Assembly (NCBI GenBank): GCA_900112915.1 | Contig: FONK01000003.1 | Coordinates: forward strand, 108,080 to 172,079 | Source of the DNA: Peptostreptococcaceae bacterium pGA-8 | Lineage (GTDB): Bacteria > Bacillota > Clostridia > Peptostreptococcales > Anaerovoracaceae | Length of the DNA stretch: 64,000 nucleotides | Reading direction: 5' to 3' | Shown here: positions 1 through 6,805 of the stretch, piece after piece | Layout of the letters: every line of letters begins with the position of its first letter | Position numbering within the stretch: position 1 is the first letter of the stretch | Position numbers and translations under genes: made by a program | Notes under the pieces: model-generated | The model's input: only the letters and a program-made list of their open reading frames with translations | Databases searched by the model: none | Told to the model about the DNA's origin: nothing

Positions 1-1482
1 TTCGGCTATGCAGTTAGAAAGGTTGCAAGAGAAGACGCTGAGGTAGTGTGCCTTCTGGACAAAAAAACCGACATGGTCTTGCGGGGAGAGTCCATAAGTC
101 AGCTCATAAAGCTGGTGTTTTCGGAGGTCCATTATGTGGACATTCTAAAGCCGATGGAATGCCTCAAGGGTTTGCGGGCGGATTCTTTGTTCGATGTCAG
201 TATTAACTGCGCTGACATACCCGGTGCGGAGACGATTAATATCTTGGCTACAAAGAGTGGTGGAACTGTTGTTTTTGCAAATTTAATTAACAACTACAAC
301 ATTGCCCTGTATATTACCGAGTCCATATCGAGGCAGCTGGATATCAGGTCTGCTGATGGATATCTTGAGGCTTACGATGATTTTGACATTGAGCTTGTTA
401 AGGATTTGATGCCCTATATTGAGGGGGCAAGTACCGCTAATTTAACTGTAGACGATGACCCGGCATATCCTATTAACAGGCAGACCAGGCTACAGGAGGC
501 CAGCGGACAAAGAAAAAGCTTGCTGGAAGATTTTATTTGTGAGAGCAGGGCTATGGCGGCGGTTTTGGACGAAATTCTCACTGTGAGCAAGTATGACTGC
601 AACGTGCTTATAACGGGAGAAACCGGCGTTGGGAAGGAAAAGGTCGCCAATCTTATCCATAAGAACAGCAATAGAAAGATGCATCCCTTTGTTAAGGTCA
701 ATTGTGCGTCTATAGCGCCTACGCTTATTGAGTCGGAGTTTTTCGGATATGATAAGGGAGCCTTCACCGGAGCCAATGAGAAGGGAAAGAAGGGTTTCTT
801 TGAACTGGCTGACAACGGAACTATATTCCTTGATGAAATCGGTGAGCTTTCTCCGGACATGCAGGCCAAGCTGCTAAGGGTAATTCAGGATGGTGAGTTC
901 TTCCGAGTCGGAGGGACGGTACCTATTAAAACTAATGTCAGAATTTTGTCGGCAACTAACAGGGAGCTGGAGGATTTTATTGAAGAGGGGCTCTTCAGGA
1001 GAGATTTGTATTACAGATTAAATGTAGTGAGGATCAGAGTGCCTAATCTTGAAGAAAGAACGGGGGATATACCTGCCCTGGTCAGATTTTTCCTTGATAA
1101 GTATAATCGCAAGTTTGAAATCAATAGGACTATGGATGACGATGCCATAGAATATTTGAAGCAATGCGATTGGCCGGGAAATATTCGAGAATTAGAAAAT
1201 GTAGTACAAAGACTTATGATTTCTGCAACCGGTGAAAATATAAATCTGCTGGACATTATGAAGGAGCTTCATTCCGATGTGTTTGAGGTATCTCCTGTTA
1301 ATAATCACGATGACAGCGGACCTACCGGGCAGGTGATGGATTTGGAGAAAATGGTATCAAATTTCGAGAAAAATATACTGAAGCATGCCTGCGATCAGTT
1401 TGGCTCTACAAGGAAGGTTGCCAAGGCTGTAGGTATTTCTCAGACCCAACTGGTTAGAAAGAAGAAGAAGTATGGGATTTAA
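1..1482 (+). CDS. Sigma54-dependent activator with Kdd-like sensor domain (5' end outside window)
   Basis: The reading frame is open to the first base, so the start codon lies upstream; 493 residues are visible. Seen: a sensor region (about 1-150), then a sigma54 AAA+ module with Walker A GETGVGKE (about 206-213), the sigma54-contacting loop GAFTGA (about 253-258) and Walker B FLDEIG (about 276-281), and a C-terminal Fis-type helix-turn-helix. There is no receiver or PAS domain. The sensor region aligns with the Rossmann half of the Kdd enzymes encoded immediately downstream; the stretch DVSINCADIPGAE matches DVVINVVNIPNTE of Kdd. Family knowledge: such proteins use ATP to open sigma54 promoters from upstream sites. 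Inference: it activates kdd in response to a lysine-degradation intermediate or NAD(H). Two palindromic sites follow its stop codon, and a sigma54 promoter precedes the next gene. Confidence 0.9.
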   Translation, partial: FGYAVRKVAREDAEVVCLLDKKTDMVLRGESISQLIKLVFSEVHYVDILKPMECLKGLRADSLFDVSINCADIPGAETINILATKSGGTVVFANLINNYNIALYITESISRQLDIRSADGYLEAYDDFDIELVKDLMPYIEGASTANLTVDDDPAYPINRQTRLQEASGQRKSLLEDFICESRAMAAVLDEILTVSKYDCNVLITGETGVGKEKVANLIHKNSNRKMHPFVKVNCASIAPTLIESEFFGYDKGAFTGANEKGKKGFFELADNGTIFLDEIGELSPDMQAKLLRVIQDGEFFRVGGTVPIKTNVRILSATNRELEDFIEEGLFRRDLYYRLNVVRIRVPNLEERTGDIPALVRFFLDKYNRKFEINRTMDDDAIEYLKQCDWPGNIRELENVVQRLMISATGENINLLDIMKELHSDVFEVSPVNNHDDSGPTGQVMDLEKMVSNFEKNILKHACDQFGSTRKVAKAVGISQTQLVRKKKKYGI

Positions 1483-1515
1483 CGGAGCTGATTGAAATGG
1501 CGTTGCCGCACGAGG

Positions 1516-1535
1516 GTGAAACTAAAACGGTTCAC
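1516..1535. promoter_or_regulatory. Candidate activator-binding palindrome, copy 1
   Basis: GTGAAACTAAAACGGTTCAC is a near-perfect inverted repeat (GTGAA.C arms). A second copy starts 31 bp further on, about three helical turns, and a third lies before the second kdd. It sits about 300 bp upstream of the -12 element of the kdd sigma54 promoter, a normal distance for an enhancer site. Binding by the adjacent sigma54 activator is inferred. Confidence 0.6.
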
Positions 1536-1546
1536 ATATAAAACGA

Positions 1547-1564
1547 GTGAAACTAAAACGGTTC
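1547..1564. promoter_or_regulatory. Candidate activator-binding palindrome, copy 2
   Basis: GTGAAACTAAAACGGTTC repeats the first 18 bases of copy 1 exactly, on the same helical face. Paired sites of this kind are typical enhancers for oligomeric sigma54 activators. Confidence 0.6.
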
Positions 1565-1645
1565 GACAAACTGTAAGATTTTCCGGCTGCGATAGTATAT
1601 TGACACGACATTCTGTGGCGAACAAAGAATGACGGTATAAAATTA

Positions 1646-1680
1646 AAAAGTCCTGAGAAGTGTTTTCTCGGGACTTTTAT
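1646..1680 (+). terminator. Rho-independent terminator after the activator
   Basis: AAAAGTCC and GAGAA arms pair with TTCTC and GGGACTTTT around a short loop, ending in a T-rich run. It separates the activator transcript from kdd, so kdd needs its own promoter. Confidence 0.6.
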
Positions 1681-1827
1681 TGTAGATGTTTTGGCACTGA
1701 ATGCACTGGAAAAGCTGGAATTTAGAATTTTAACGCCAGTGTTTATGATGATGAGCCATTAAATTTAGACTAAGAATTTGCTTGGGACTGCAAATTCTTT
1801 GTGTGGAACAGCCGCACTGACAAAAAG

Positions 1828-1845
1828 TTGGAATGATTCTTGCTA
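1828..1845 (+). promoter_or_regulatory. Sigma54 (-24/-12) promoter of the first kdd
   Basis: TTGGAATGATTCTTGCTA has GG and GC exactly 10 bp apart and the TTGCT of the -12 element. The -24 element is TTGGAA rather than the ideal TTGGCA. Transcription should start near 1855, giving an 85-base leader. The region from 1483 to 1939 holds this promoter, the two palindromes and the terminator, and no gene. Confidence 0.65.
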
Positions 1846-1873
1846 ATTATAAATTGTTGGTAAAAATACAACG

Positions 1874-1901
1874 GAGGCCACCACCTCGATGTGGCGGTCT
1901 C
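1874..1901 (+). other. Stem-loop in the kdd leader
   Basis: GAGGCC and CC.C arms pair with GTGG, GG and GTCTC, forming an imperfect hairpin about 20 bases after the predicted start site. It is not followed by a T run, so it is not an obvious terminator; it may stabilise the 5' end. Function unknown. Confidence 0.35.
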
Positions 1902-1939
1902 GGTAAAAATTATATTTTATATTACAGGAGGAATTATTT

Positions 1940-2980
1940 ATGACTAATTACAGAAAAGGAAATCCGTTAGGAACTCACAGAGTTGTAAGCCCGAAGGGAG
2001 TGCTTCCGCAGCCTGCTGACATTCTTGACAATGACGAACGCATTTATGATAACGAGGTTGCCATTGATGTGCAGACCTTAAATATAGACTCGGCTTCATT
2101 TACTGAAATTGAAAGAAGAGCCGGCGGTGATGTTGAAAAAATCAAAGAAATTATGATGGACATCGTCGAAAAAACAGGTAAGCACAAGAATCCTTGGACC
2201 GGCTCCGGCGGAATGCTTATCGGAACTGTTAAGGAAATCGGGCCTAACTATAAAGGAGAACTTAAGGTCGGTGACAAAATCGCCACCCTGGTTTCACTGT
2301 CACTTACACCGTTGGTAATTGACGAAATTCTTGAAATCAGACAGGAGATTGACCAGGTAGACATTAAGGGTACTGCTATTTTGTTTGAAAGCGGAATTTA
2401 TTCAATTCTTCCGGATGATATTCCTCAGAACCTTGCGCTGTCTGTACTTGACGTAGCAGGTGCCCCTGCTCAGACTGCAAAAATTGTAAAGCCGGGCGAC
2501 ACCGTAGTCGTTCTGGGCGGCGGCGGAAAGAGCGGAATGCTTTGCTGCGTACAGGCTAAGAAGGAAGCCGGAATCAACGGTAAGGTAATCTGCGTCGACG
2601 GCTTTGACGCTTCAATCGAGAGAGCTAAGAGTGTAGATGCCGCTGATGAGTACATCGTAGGAAATGCAACTGATGCGGTTGGTCTTTTCAATCAGATCAG
2701 CGAATTAACAGGTGGAGCTTTAGCTGATGTGGTTATCAATGTAGTTAATATTCCTAACACTGAGATGGCAAGCATTATGCTTTGTAAGGATAACGGAATG
2801 GTTTACTTCTTCTCTATGGCTTCAGATTTCACCAAGGCAGCTCTGGGTGCTGAAGGTGTGGGCAAGGATATTAACATGCTTGTTGGAAATGGATATACTA
2901 AGGGTCATGCAAATGTTGCGCTCCAGGTTCTCAGAGAAAATGAAAAAATTAGAGAGCTGTTTGCAAAGCTTTATGCGTAA
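1940..2980 (+). CDS. kdd: L-erythro-3,5-diaminohexanoate dehydrogenase, paralogue 1
   Basis: Cytosolic NAD(P)-dependent enzyme of lysine fermentation that oxidatively deaminates 3,5-diaminohexanoate to 5-amino-3-oxohexanoate. The 346 residues fit the family. A medium-chain-dehydrogenase-like N-terminal half contains KHKNPWTGSGGMLIGTV (81-97), and the Rossmann half has GGGGKSG at 193-199. AGGAGG lies 8 bases before the ATG. It is very similar along its whole length to the next gene, but codon choice is less biased (more GCC and GGC), suggesting lower expression or a conditional role. Preceded by a sigma54 promoter and activator sites, so it is probably induced by the upstream activator. Assignment rests on pathway context and recognition of the family; substrate preference between the two copies cannot be told. 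Confidence 0.88.
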   Translation: MTNYRKGNPLGTHRVVSPKGVLPQPADILDNDERIYDNEVAIDVQTLNIDSASFTEIERRAGGDVEKIKEIMMDIVEKTGKHKNPWTGSGGMLIGTVKEIGPNYKGELKVGDKIATLVSLSLTPLVIDEILEIRQEIDQVDIKGTAILFESGIYSILPDDIPQNLALSVLDVAGAPAQTAKIVKPGDTVVVLGGGGKSGMLCCVQAKKEAGINGKVICVDGFDASIERAKSVDAADEYIVGNATDAVGLFNQISELTGGALADVVINVVNIPNTEMASIMLCKDNGMVYFFSMASDFTKAALGAEGVGKDINMLVGNGYTKGHANVALQVLRENEKIRELFAKLYA

Positions 2981-3001
2981 AAACTGATTATAAAGTTTCT
3001 T

Positions 3002-3034
3002 TTAGTCGACTAAGGCAGCGGATAAGGCAGCGGA
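3002..3034. repeat. 12-bp palindrome plus 12-bp tandem repeat between the kdd genes
   Basis: TTAGTCGACTAA (3002-3013) is a perfect palindrome; it overlaps the first of two exact tandem copies of TAAGGCAGCGGA (3011-3022 and 3023-3034). It lies just before the third activator palindrome. Possible protein-binding sites; function unknown. Confidence 0.5.
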
Positions 3035-3048
3035 GGGACAACTCCAAT

Positions 3049-3066
3049 GTGAACCTAAAACGGTTC
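3049..3066. promoter_or_regulatory. Candidate activator-binding palindrome, copy 3
   Basis: GTGAACCTAAAACGGTTC is a better palindrome than copies 1 and 2 (GAACC and GGTTC arms around TAAAAC). Its position before the second kdd links both paralogues to one regulator. No GG-N10-GC promoter is visible between this site and the second kdd; a poor sigma70-like pair (TTGACT at 3121, TATACT at 3142, 15-bp spacer) is the only alternative seen. Confidence 0.55.
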
Positions 3067-3220
3067 GGTTGTTATTTTTTTAATAATACTAGAAATGTTA
3101 TATAAGTCATTACTGGACACTTGACTATAATAATCATATAATATACTTAGAAAAAGATGGGCTTGGCTCATCAACCAAAACAAATATTAAAGAATTAAGT
3201 AATTTGGGAGGAAAATAATT

Positions 3221-4252
3221 ATGAAAAAAGGATGCCCTTACGGAACACACAGAGTAATTTCACCAAAGGGAGTACTACCACAGCCGGCAGATGTTATTGA
3301 TAACACTATGGAAATCTATGATAACGAGGTTCTTATTGATGTTAAAACTTTAAACATCGACTCAGCTTCATTCACTGAAATCGAAAGAAGAGCAGGCGGA
3401 GAGGTTGAAGAAATCAAGAAGATCATGCTTGGTATCGTAGAAAAAGCTGGAAAGCACAAGAATCCTTGGACCGGTTCAGGCGGAATGCTTATCGGTACAG
3501 TTAAGGAAATCGGTGACAACTATGAAGGAGATCTTAAGGTTGGAGATAAAATCGCTACACTGGTTTCCCTATCACTTACACCGCTTGTAATTGAAGAAAT
3601 TCTTGAAGTAAGACCTGACATTGACCAGGTTGACATCAAGGGTCAGGCTATCCTGTTCCAGAGCGGAATCTATGCAAAGCTTCCTGAAGATATGCCGGAA
3701 GGACTTGCTCTTTCAGCTCTTGACGTAGCAGGTGCTCCTGCTCAGACTGCTAAGCTGGTTAAACCCGGACAGACTGTTCTGGTTATCGGCGGCGGCGGAA
3801 AGTCCGGACTTCTTTGTCTATACGAAGCAAAGAAGAGAGCCGGCGTAACAGGCAAGGTAATCTGTGCTGCAGGTTCACAGAAATCAGAAGACAGAGCAAG
3901 AAAGCTGAACTTGGCTGACGAATACTTCCATCTGGATGCTACTGATGCTGTTGGAATGTACAACAAGATCGTAGAGCTTACAAATGGTGAACTTTGCGAC
4001 CTTGTAATCAACAACGTTAACATTGAAAACACAGAAATGGCTTCAATCCTTGCTTGTAAGGATGACGGTCTTGTATACTTCTTCTCAATGGCAACAAGCT
4101 TCACAAAGGCAGCTCTTGGTGCAGAAGGCGTAGGTAAAGACGTTAATATGATTATCGGTAACGGATACACTAAGGGTCACGCTGAGATCACTCTACAGTG
4201 CTTAAGAGAGCATGAAGGCCTAAGAAACCTATTCCAGGAAATGTACGCATAA
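3221..4252 (+). CDS. kdd: L-erythro-3,5-diaminohexanoate dehydrogenase, paralogue 2
   Basis: Same reaction as the preceding gene. 343 residues; the N-terminal motif KHKNPWTGSGGML and the nucleotide-binding GGGGKSG (190-196) are conserved. GGGAGG lies 11 bases before the ATG. Codon use is strongly biased to the preferred set seen in kamA, kamD and PFOR, so this is likely the main catabolic copy. Spacing of 240 bp from the first copy, with a regulatory palindrome in between, argues for separate transcription starts. The two copies may differ in cofactor or in the six-carbon versus five-carbon diamine; this cannot be decided from sequence. Confidence 0.9.
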   Translation: MKKGCPYGTHRVISPKGVLPQPADVIDNTMEIYDNEVLIDVKTLNIDSASFTEIERRAGGEVEEIKKIMLGIVEKAGKHKNPWTGSGGMLIGTVKEIGDNYEGDLKVGDKIATLVSLSLTPLVIEEILEVRPDIDQVDIKGQAILFQSGIYAKLPEDMPEGLALSALDVAGAPAQTAKLVKPGQTVLVIGGGGKSGLLCLYEAKKRAGVTGKVICAAGSQKSEDRARKLNLADEYFHLDATDAVGMYNKIVELTNGELCDLVINNVNIENTEMASILACKDDGLVYFFSMATSFTKAALGAEGVGKDVNMIIGNGYTKGHAEITLQCLREHEGLRNLFQEMYA

Positions 4253-4297
4253 TTTAAATATTGAAATTTCCGGTAGGTAATATTTAATTGAAAAATT

Positions 4298-4329
4298 CCC
4301 ACAGGAGCTTCGATACAGGCTTCTGTGGG
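4298..4329. other. Hairpin between kdd and kamA
   Basis: CCCACAG pairs with CTGTGGG, with AGC/GCT inside. No T run follows on the plus strand, so it looks like a processing or stability element rather than a strong terminator. kamA may be partly co-transcribed with kdd. Confidence 0.4.
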
Positions 4330-4416
4330 ATAAAAATTGTAAAATACAGAAGTTTGTTAATAACTTGGATATTATTTAAACACTTCATTCATTTTTTATT
4401 TTAAGGAGATATAATA

Positions 4417-5676
4417 ATGGCTATTAGAAATTGGAAAGACATTCCTTTGTTTAAGGATGTAACTGATGAACAGTGGAATGACTGGCATTGGCAGGTTTCA
4501 CACAGATTATCGACTGTTGAAGATATCTGCAAGGTAGTTAACCTGACAGAAGAAGAAAAAGCTGACATCGAGAAGGTAATGGACGGATTCAGAGTAGGAA
4601 TCACTCCTTACTATGCTTCACTTATGGATCCGGACGATCCTACAGATCCTGTAAGAATGCAGGCTGTACCTACAATCTTAGAAATGCACAGATCAGAGGC
4701 TGACGATGCAGACCCTCTTCACGAGGATGCTGACTCTCCGGCTCCGGGACTGACTCACAGATATCCTGACAGAGTTCTGTTCTTAATCACTGACCAGTGC
4801 TCAATGTACTGCAGACACTGCACAAGAAGAAGACTTGCCGGTGAAACTGATGGAGCTAGATCAAGAGAAGATATCGATGCATGTATTGCATACATCAAGA
4901 GAACACCTGAGGTAAGAGACGTACTTCTTTCAGGTGGAGACGCTCTTCTGGTTGAAGACGATACTCTTGAATACATCATCAGCGAACTGAGAAAGATTCC
5001 TCATGTAGAAATCGTAAGAATCGGTTCAAGAGTTCCTGTTGTAATGCCGATGAGAATAACTGACAAATTGGTTAACATGCTTAAGAAGTATCACCCAATT
5101 TGGCTAAACACTCACTTCAACCACCCACAGGAAATGACTGACACAGCAAGAGAAGCTTTAAGAAAGCTTGCTGATGCAGGTATTCCTCTAGGAAACCAGT
5201 CAGTACTTCTGAGAGGTATTAACGATGACAAGACTATCATGATGGACCTTGTTCACGAATTGGCAATGAACAGAGTAAGACCTTACTACATCTACATCTG
5301 TGACCTGTCCGTTGGTATTGAGCACTTCAGAACTACAATGGCTAAGGGTCTGGAAATCATGGAAGGTCTAAGAGGGCACACTTCCGGATACTGCGTTCCT
5401 ACATTTGTAATCGACGCTCCTGGTGGTGGCGGAAAGACTCCGGTAATGCCTCAGTATGTAATTTCACAGACTCCTGATAAGATTATTCTTAGAAACTACG
5501 AGGGTGTTATTACTACTTACACTCAGCCACATCTTCCTGATGTTAAGTGCAACTTCAACTACAGAAACGGTAGAGAAGCTATCAAGGTTTCCGGTGTATC
5601 AGCTCTTGGCGAAGGCCTGCAGATAAAGTCAATGGAACCGGCTCATCTGGCTAGACACGAAAGAAATAAGCACTAG
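4417..5676 (+). CDS. kamA: Lysine 2,3-aminomutase
   Basis: Radical S-adenosylmethionine, PLP-dependent enzyme converting L-lysine to L-beta-lysine, the entry step of the pathway. 419 residues, against about 416 in the Clostridium enzyme. The CxxxCxxC cluster motif is CSMYCRHC with cysteines at 128, 132 and 135. The PLP lysine sits in PGGGGK at about 340. DIYIC-like substrate region and the C-terminal zinc/oligomer region are present. AAGGAG lies 8 bases before the ATG. Strong codon bias indicates high expression. It is followed by a long perfect hairpin that sets off the kamB-kamE genes. Confidence 0.97.
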   Translation: MAIRNWKDIPLFKDVTDEQWNDWHWQVSHRLSTVEDICKVVNLTEEEKADIEKVMDGFRVGITPYYASLMDPDDPTDPVRMQAVPTILEMHRSEADDADPLHEDADSPAPGLTHRYPDRVLFLITDQCSMYCRHCTRRRLAGETDGARSREDIDACIAYIKRTPEVRDVLLSGGDALLVEDDTLEYIISELRKIPHVEIVRIGSRVPVVMPMRITDKLVNMLKKYHPIWLNTHFNHPQEMTDTAREALRKLADAGIPLGNQSVLLRGINDDKTIMMDLVHELAMNRVRPYYIYICDLSVGIEHFRTTMAKGLEIMEGLRGHTSGYCVPTFVIDAPGGGGKTPVMPQYVISQTPDKIILRNYEGVITTYTQPHLPDVKCNFNYRNGREAIKVSGVSALGEGLQIKSMEPAHLARHERNKH

Positions 5677-5686
5677 TTGCATGATT

Positions 5687-5718
5687 TGTACCTATAGGGG
5701 TTTTCCCCTATAGGTACA
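5687..5718 (+). terminator. Perfect 14-bp hairpin after kamA
   Basis: TGTACCTATAGGGG and its exact reverse complement flank a TTTT loop. There is no clear T run after it (the next bases are CTTATC), so it may terminate partially or protect the abundant kamA message while letting some reading through into kamB. Confidence 0.5.
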
Positions 5719-5783
5719 CTTATCTAGAATGTGAGTTAACAGGATTAGAAAATATTGAACGAGCTGGTATTTAAGGATTTGCT

Positions 5784-6803
5784 ATGGGATTGCTTTACGA
5801 TTTATCAAAAAAATATAAGACATTATCCATTGTAGGAATGTCCAAAAATGCCGGAAAAACCACAGCCCTCAATTTTTTACTTGAGGAGGCAATGGACGAA
5901 GGCATAAGACTTGGGGTTACTTCTACAGGAAGAGATGGAGAAACTCAGGACCTGGTTACAGGAACTGAGAAGCCGAGAGTTTACCTTGATGTAGATACTC
6001 TTGTGGCTGTTCCGGCCTTTCTGTACGATTTATCTGATGCAGGTCTGGAGGTGGTCATGAGAACCAATTACTCTACGGCCATAGGAACCTTGCTCATATG
6101 TCGAGTAAAGGAAGCGGGTTATGTACAGGTTGCAGGACCTGTAATAAATGCAGAACAGAAAAAACTTTGCCAGGATATGTTAAATATCGGATGTGACCTG
6201 GTAATGATAGACGGAGCTATTGACAGAAAAACAATTGCTTCACCGGATACATCCGATGCCATAATTCTTGCTACGGGAGCTGTAATTTCCAGAAAAATGG
6301 ACAAAATGGTTGAGGAAACCGCCCATGTAGTGAGACTATACTCCACTGACGAGCTGGAAGATGGCTTGTACAGGACAGCTATAGAAGAAAATAACTTTGA
6401 TGATAAGATTATGCTCATAAATGAAAAGGGCGAAGTTACCAAGCTGGATTTAGTGACCGGTCTTGGAGCGGCAAGGCATATAGATGAAGCTATTAAAGAG
6501 GATACAAGGATTGTCTATATTCCGGGAGCCTTTACAAACAGCGTAATTGTAGATATTGGGACCAAGAAATTGAGACAAGTTAAATTTGTCCTTAAGGATC
6601 CTACAAAAATATTCATCAATCCTATGGATTGGGGCAAGCTAAGAAAAAGAGGATTTAGGCTTTCAGTGCTTAAGAAAATTAAGATAGCATTGATAACCGT
6701 TAATCCATGGTCACCATCAGGATATGTCTTTGATAATAGACTTTTGCTTGAAGAAATGCAGAAGGCTATTCCTGATATACCTGTAATAGACGTAAGGATG
6801 TAG
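5784..6803 (+). CDS. kamB: KamB-type P-loop protein of the lysine aminomutase operon
   Basis: 339 residues with a Walker A motif GMSKNAGKT at 18-26 near the N-terminus and a Rossmann-like nucleotide-binding fold. I recognise it as the P-loop ATPase or GTPase-like protein found between kamA and kamD in lysine-fermenting clostridia. Its biochemical role is not established. It overlaps functionally with the next gene: the two are 2 bases apart, and the MutS-like partner is encoded right before the B12-dependent mutase. Inference: an ATP-dependent chaperone or reactivase that exchanges damaged cobalamin in KamDE, as other B12 mutases have. Weak ribosome binding site, consistent with translation from a message shared with its neighbours. 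Confidence 0.75.
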   Translation: MGLLYDLSKKYKTLSIVGMSKNAGKTTALNFLLEEAMDEGIRLGVTSTGRDGETQDLVTGTEKPRVYLDVDTLVAVPAFLYDLSDAGLEVVMRTNYSTAIGTLLICRVKEAGYVQVAGPVINAEQKKLCQDMLNIGCDLVMIDGAIDRKTIASPDTSDAIILATGAVISRKMDKMVEETAHVVRLYSTDELEDGLYRTAIEENNFDDKIMLINEKGEVTKLDLVTGLGAARHIDEAIKEDTRIVYIPGAFTNSVIVDIGTKKLRQVKFVLKDPTKIFINPMDWGKLRKRGFRLSVLKKIKIALITVNPWSPSGYVFDNRLLLEEMQKAIPDIPVIDVRM

Positions 6804-6805
6804 TC

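Noticed and set aside
3067..3220. Sigma54 promoter for the second kdd
   Set aside because: No GG-N10-GC pair with a TTGC-like -12 element could be found on the plus strand; only the activator palindrome is present.
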